Below the pieces are notes generated by a model. It saw nothing but the letters and a program-made list of their open reading frames with translations. It searched no databases and had not been told where the DNA came from. Source: Bacteroidota bacterium (GTDB lineage: Bacteria; Bacteroidota; Ignavibacteria; UBA10030). Taken from it: a DNA stretch of 7,826 nt. Position numbers and translations under genes: made by a program. Location: positions 1,505-9,330 of the forward strand of contig DOWV01000237.1 of assembly GCA_003519375.1 (NCBI GenBank), in the 5' to 3' direction. Below are positions 6,807-7,826 of the stretch, in pieces; the first letter of the stretch is position 1, and the number at the start of each line of letters is the position of its first letter.

Positions 6807-7826
6807 AAAGTCAAAGTTCAAGGCCGAGTTGCTGGATGAGCTTCTCAAGGGCCAAGACCCAAAGACAGTTCTTTCATCCAACGGACTGTTCGGAGAGCTG
6901 AAGAAGGCTCTCGCAGAACGGATGCTGAACGCCGAGATGGATCACCACCTAGGGCAAGCATCGGAAGAGGCCTCAGGGAACCATCGCAATGGGAGCAGTT
7001 CCAAAACGGTCCTGACTGGTAGCGAAGAACTGGACGTTGAGATTCCGCGAGACCGTCAGGGACATTTTGAACCGAGCCTTATCCGTAAATACCAGCGCCG
7101 GTTGCCGGGCTTTGACGAGAAGGTCATCGCGATGTATGCTCGGGGAATGACCACGCGGGAGATCCAAGCCCATCTCGAAGAACTCTACGGGATCGAAGTA
7201 TCGCCCGAGCTGATATCCGTCGTGACGGATGCCGTGCTGGACGAAGTGGCTCAGTGGCAAGCCCGGCCGTTGGAACCAGTGTATGCCGTTGTATTTTTCG
7301 ACGCCCTGCGTGTCAAAATCCGTGACGAAGGGGCGGTCAAGAACAAATCGGTCTATCTTGCGATCGGTATCCGGTGCTCAGGCGACAAAGAGGTTTTGGG
7401 CCTCTGGATCGAGCAGACCGAGGGAGCCAAGTTCTGGCTCCGCGTGATGAACGATATCCGCAACCGGGGCACGGAAGACATCCTGATTGCAGTGATTGAC
7501 GGTCTCAAGGGCTTTCCCGAAGCGATTGAAGCCGTGTTTCCACAGACTCGTGTCCAGACGTGCATCGTGCATTTGCTTCGTTACTCGCTGCACTTTGCCA
7601 GCTGGAAGGAACGCAAGCTTCTGGCTGCAGCCTTACGGCCCATCTACCGTGCTGCAACGGCAGAAGAAGCGCACCGACAGCTCGAAGAGTTTGCTGCCGG
7701 TCCTTGGGGACAAAAGTATCCGATGATCACGGAGAGCTGGAAACGGAACTGGGAGCATGTCACACCGTTCTTTGCTTTCCCGGACTTCGTCCGCAAGATC
7801 ATCTATACAACGAATGCGATTGAAGC
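6802..7826 (+). CDS. IS256-family (Transposase_mut) DDE transposase, partial (3' end beyond right edge)
   Basis: ATG 6802 follows GGAGG by 4 nt and opens 341 complete codons plus 2 bases, with no stop before the edge; full IS256 transposases have about 390-410 residues, so roughly 50-70 are missing. The N-terminal region shows GNHRNGSSSKTV and IPRDRQGHFEPSLI, and the central part shows YARGMTTREIQAHLEELYG, all hallmarks of the family. The catalytic core has D167 (VVFFDALRVKIRD), D233 (AVIDGLKGFPEAI) and E341 (TTNAIE), at the same numbers as in IS256 itself, and the CIVHLLR block follows the second aspartate. The catalytic triad is thus intact and nothing in the visible part is broken. It would cut and join the element ends as part of copy-out transposition through a circular intermediate, as known for IS256. 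Whether the 3' end is complete cannot be told. Confidence 0.97.
   Translation, partial: MAKSKFKAELLDELLKGQDPKTVLSSNGLFGELKKALAERMLNAEMDHHLGQASEEASGNHRNGSSSKTVLTGSEELDVEIPRDRQGHFEPSLIRKYQRRLPGFDEKVIAMYARGMTTREIQAHLEELYGIEVSPELISVVTDAVLDEVAQWQARPLEPVYAVVFFDALRVKIRDEGAVKNKSVYLAIGIRCSGDKEVLGLWIEQTEGAKFWLRVMNDIRNRGTEDILIAVIDGLKGFPEAIEAVFPQTRVQTCIVHLLRYSLHFASWKERKLLAAALRPIYRAATAEEAHRQLEEFAAGPWGQKYPMITESWKRNWEHVTPFFAFPDFVRKIIYTTNAIE

Larger units (their letters stand above)
6740..7826 (+). mobile_element. IS256-family insertion sequence, left part only
   Basis: The element is recognised from its transposase and from a terminal-like sequence upstream (GGACACTGTCCCGAATTTTG, from 6740), which has the look of IS256-family ends. 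The left boundary is uncertain by a few bases because the right terminal repeat and target duplication lie outside the window. The transposase begins 62 bp inside this boundary, as is usual for the family. A weak internal promoter could be TTTTGT (6755-6760), 17 bp, TATACA (6778-6783). It inserted just beyond the 40-bp minisatellite downstream of the sulfotransferase-like gene, so it does not interrupt a recognisable gene. Confidence 0.85.

Noticed and set aside
7229..7823. Other frames within the transposase (72-87 residues, both strands)
   Set aside because: They overlap the intact catalytic core of the IS256-family transposase and have no independent features.

Overview
The window looks like chromosomal DNA from a bacterium of the Bacteroidota/Ignavibacteriota/Chlorobiota side of the tree. 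The best evidence is the C-terminus of the plus-strand gene, an unmistakable type A sorting domain of the type IX secretion system (T9SS), with its FQNYPNPFNP core and LRIFDVLGREIETLV strand. That wording of the tail is especially common in Ignavibacteria-like genomes. Base composition is moderate, by eye near 50% G+C. The phylum is inferred from this tail and from the style of the secreted proteins, not from a phylogenetic marker.

Layout: (1) 1-3053, minus strand: a very large secreted repeat protein, open for 1017 codons and running off the left edge. It has a signal peptide, three beta-rich modules with a 175-residue period, further beta domains, a lysine-rich helical segment, and the start of a conserved DPNEK-type domain. 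(2) 3054-3532: a divergent intergenic region with a possible promoter for the minus gene and a leader on the plus side containing several inverted repeats. (3) 3533-6439, plus strand: a multidomain secreted arylsulfotransferase-like beta-propeller protein (Arylsulfotran_2 type) with Ig-like, Fn3-like and Kre9/Knh1-like domains and the T9SS tail. A GTG start at 3533 fits better than the upstream TTG at 3428. (4) 6440-6739: a small hairpin just after the stop, then a G-rich minisatellite of four clear 40-bp units plus decayed copies. (5) About 6740-7826, plus strand: the left part of an IS256-family insertion sequence whose transposase is open to the right edge and keeps D167, D233 and E341.

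The two secreted-protein genes are divergent and share about 480 bp of upstream DNA, so they could be co-regulated, but nothing in the window shows a shared pathway. The insertion sequence is a separate mobile unit downstream of the sulfotransferase-like gene. I see no tRNA, rRNA, CRISPR array, phage genes or defence system. The points most worth a second look are the start-codon-sequestering hairpin in the insertion sequence, the disulfide-free T9SS-tailed sulfotransferase-like protein, the long-period modules of the minus gene, the inverted repeats in the 3386-3492 leader, and the 40-bp minisatellite.
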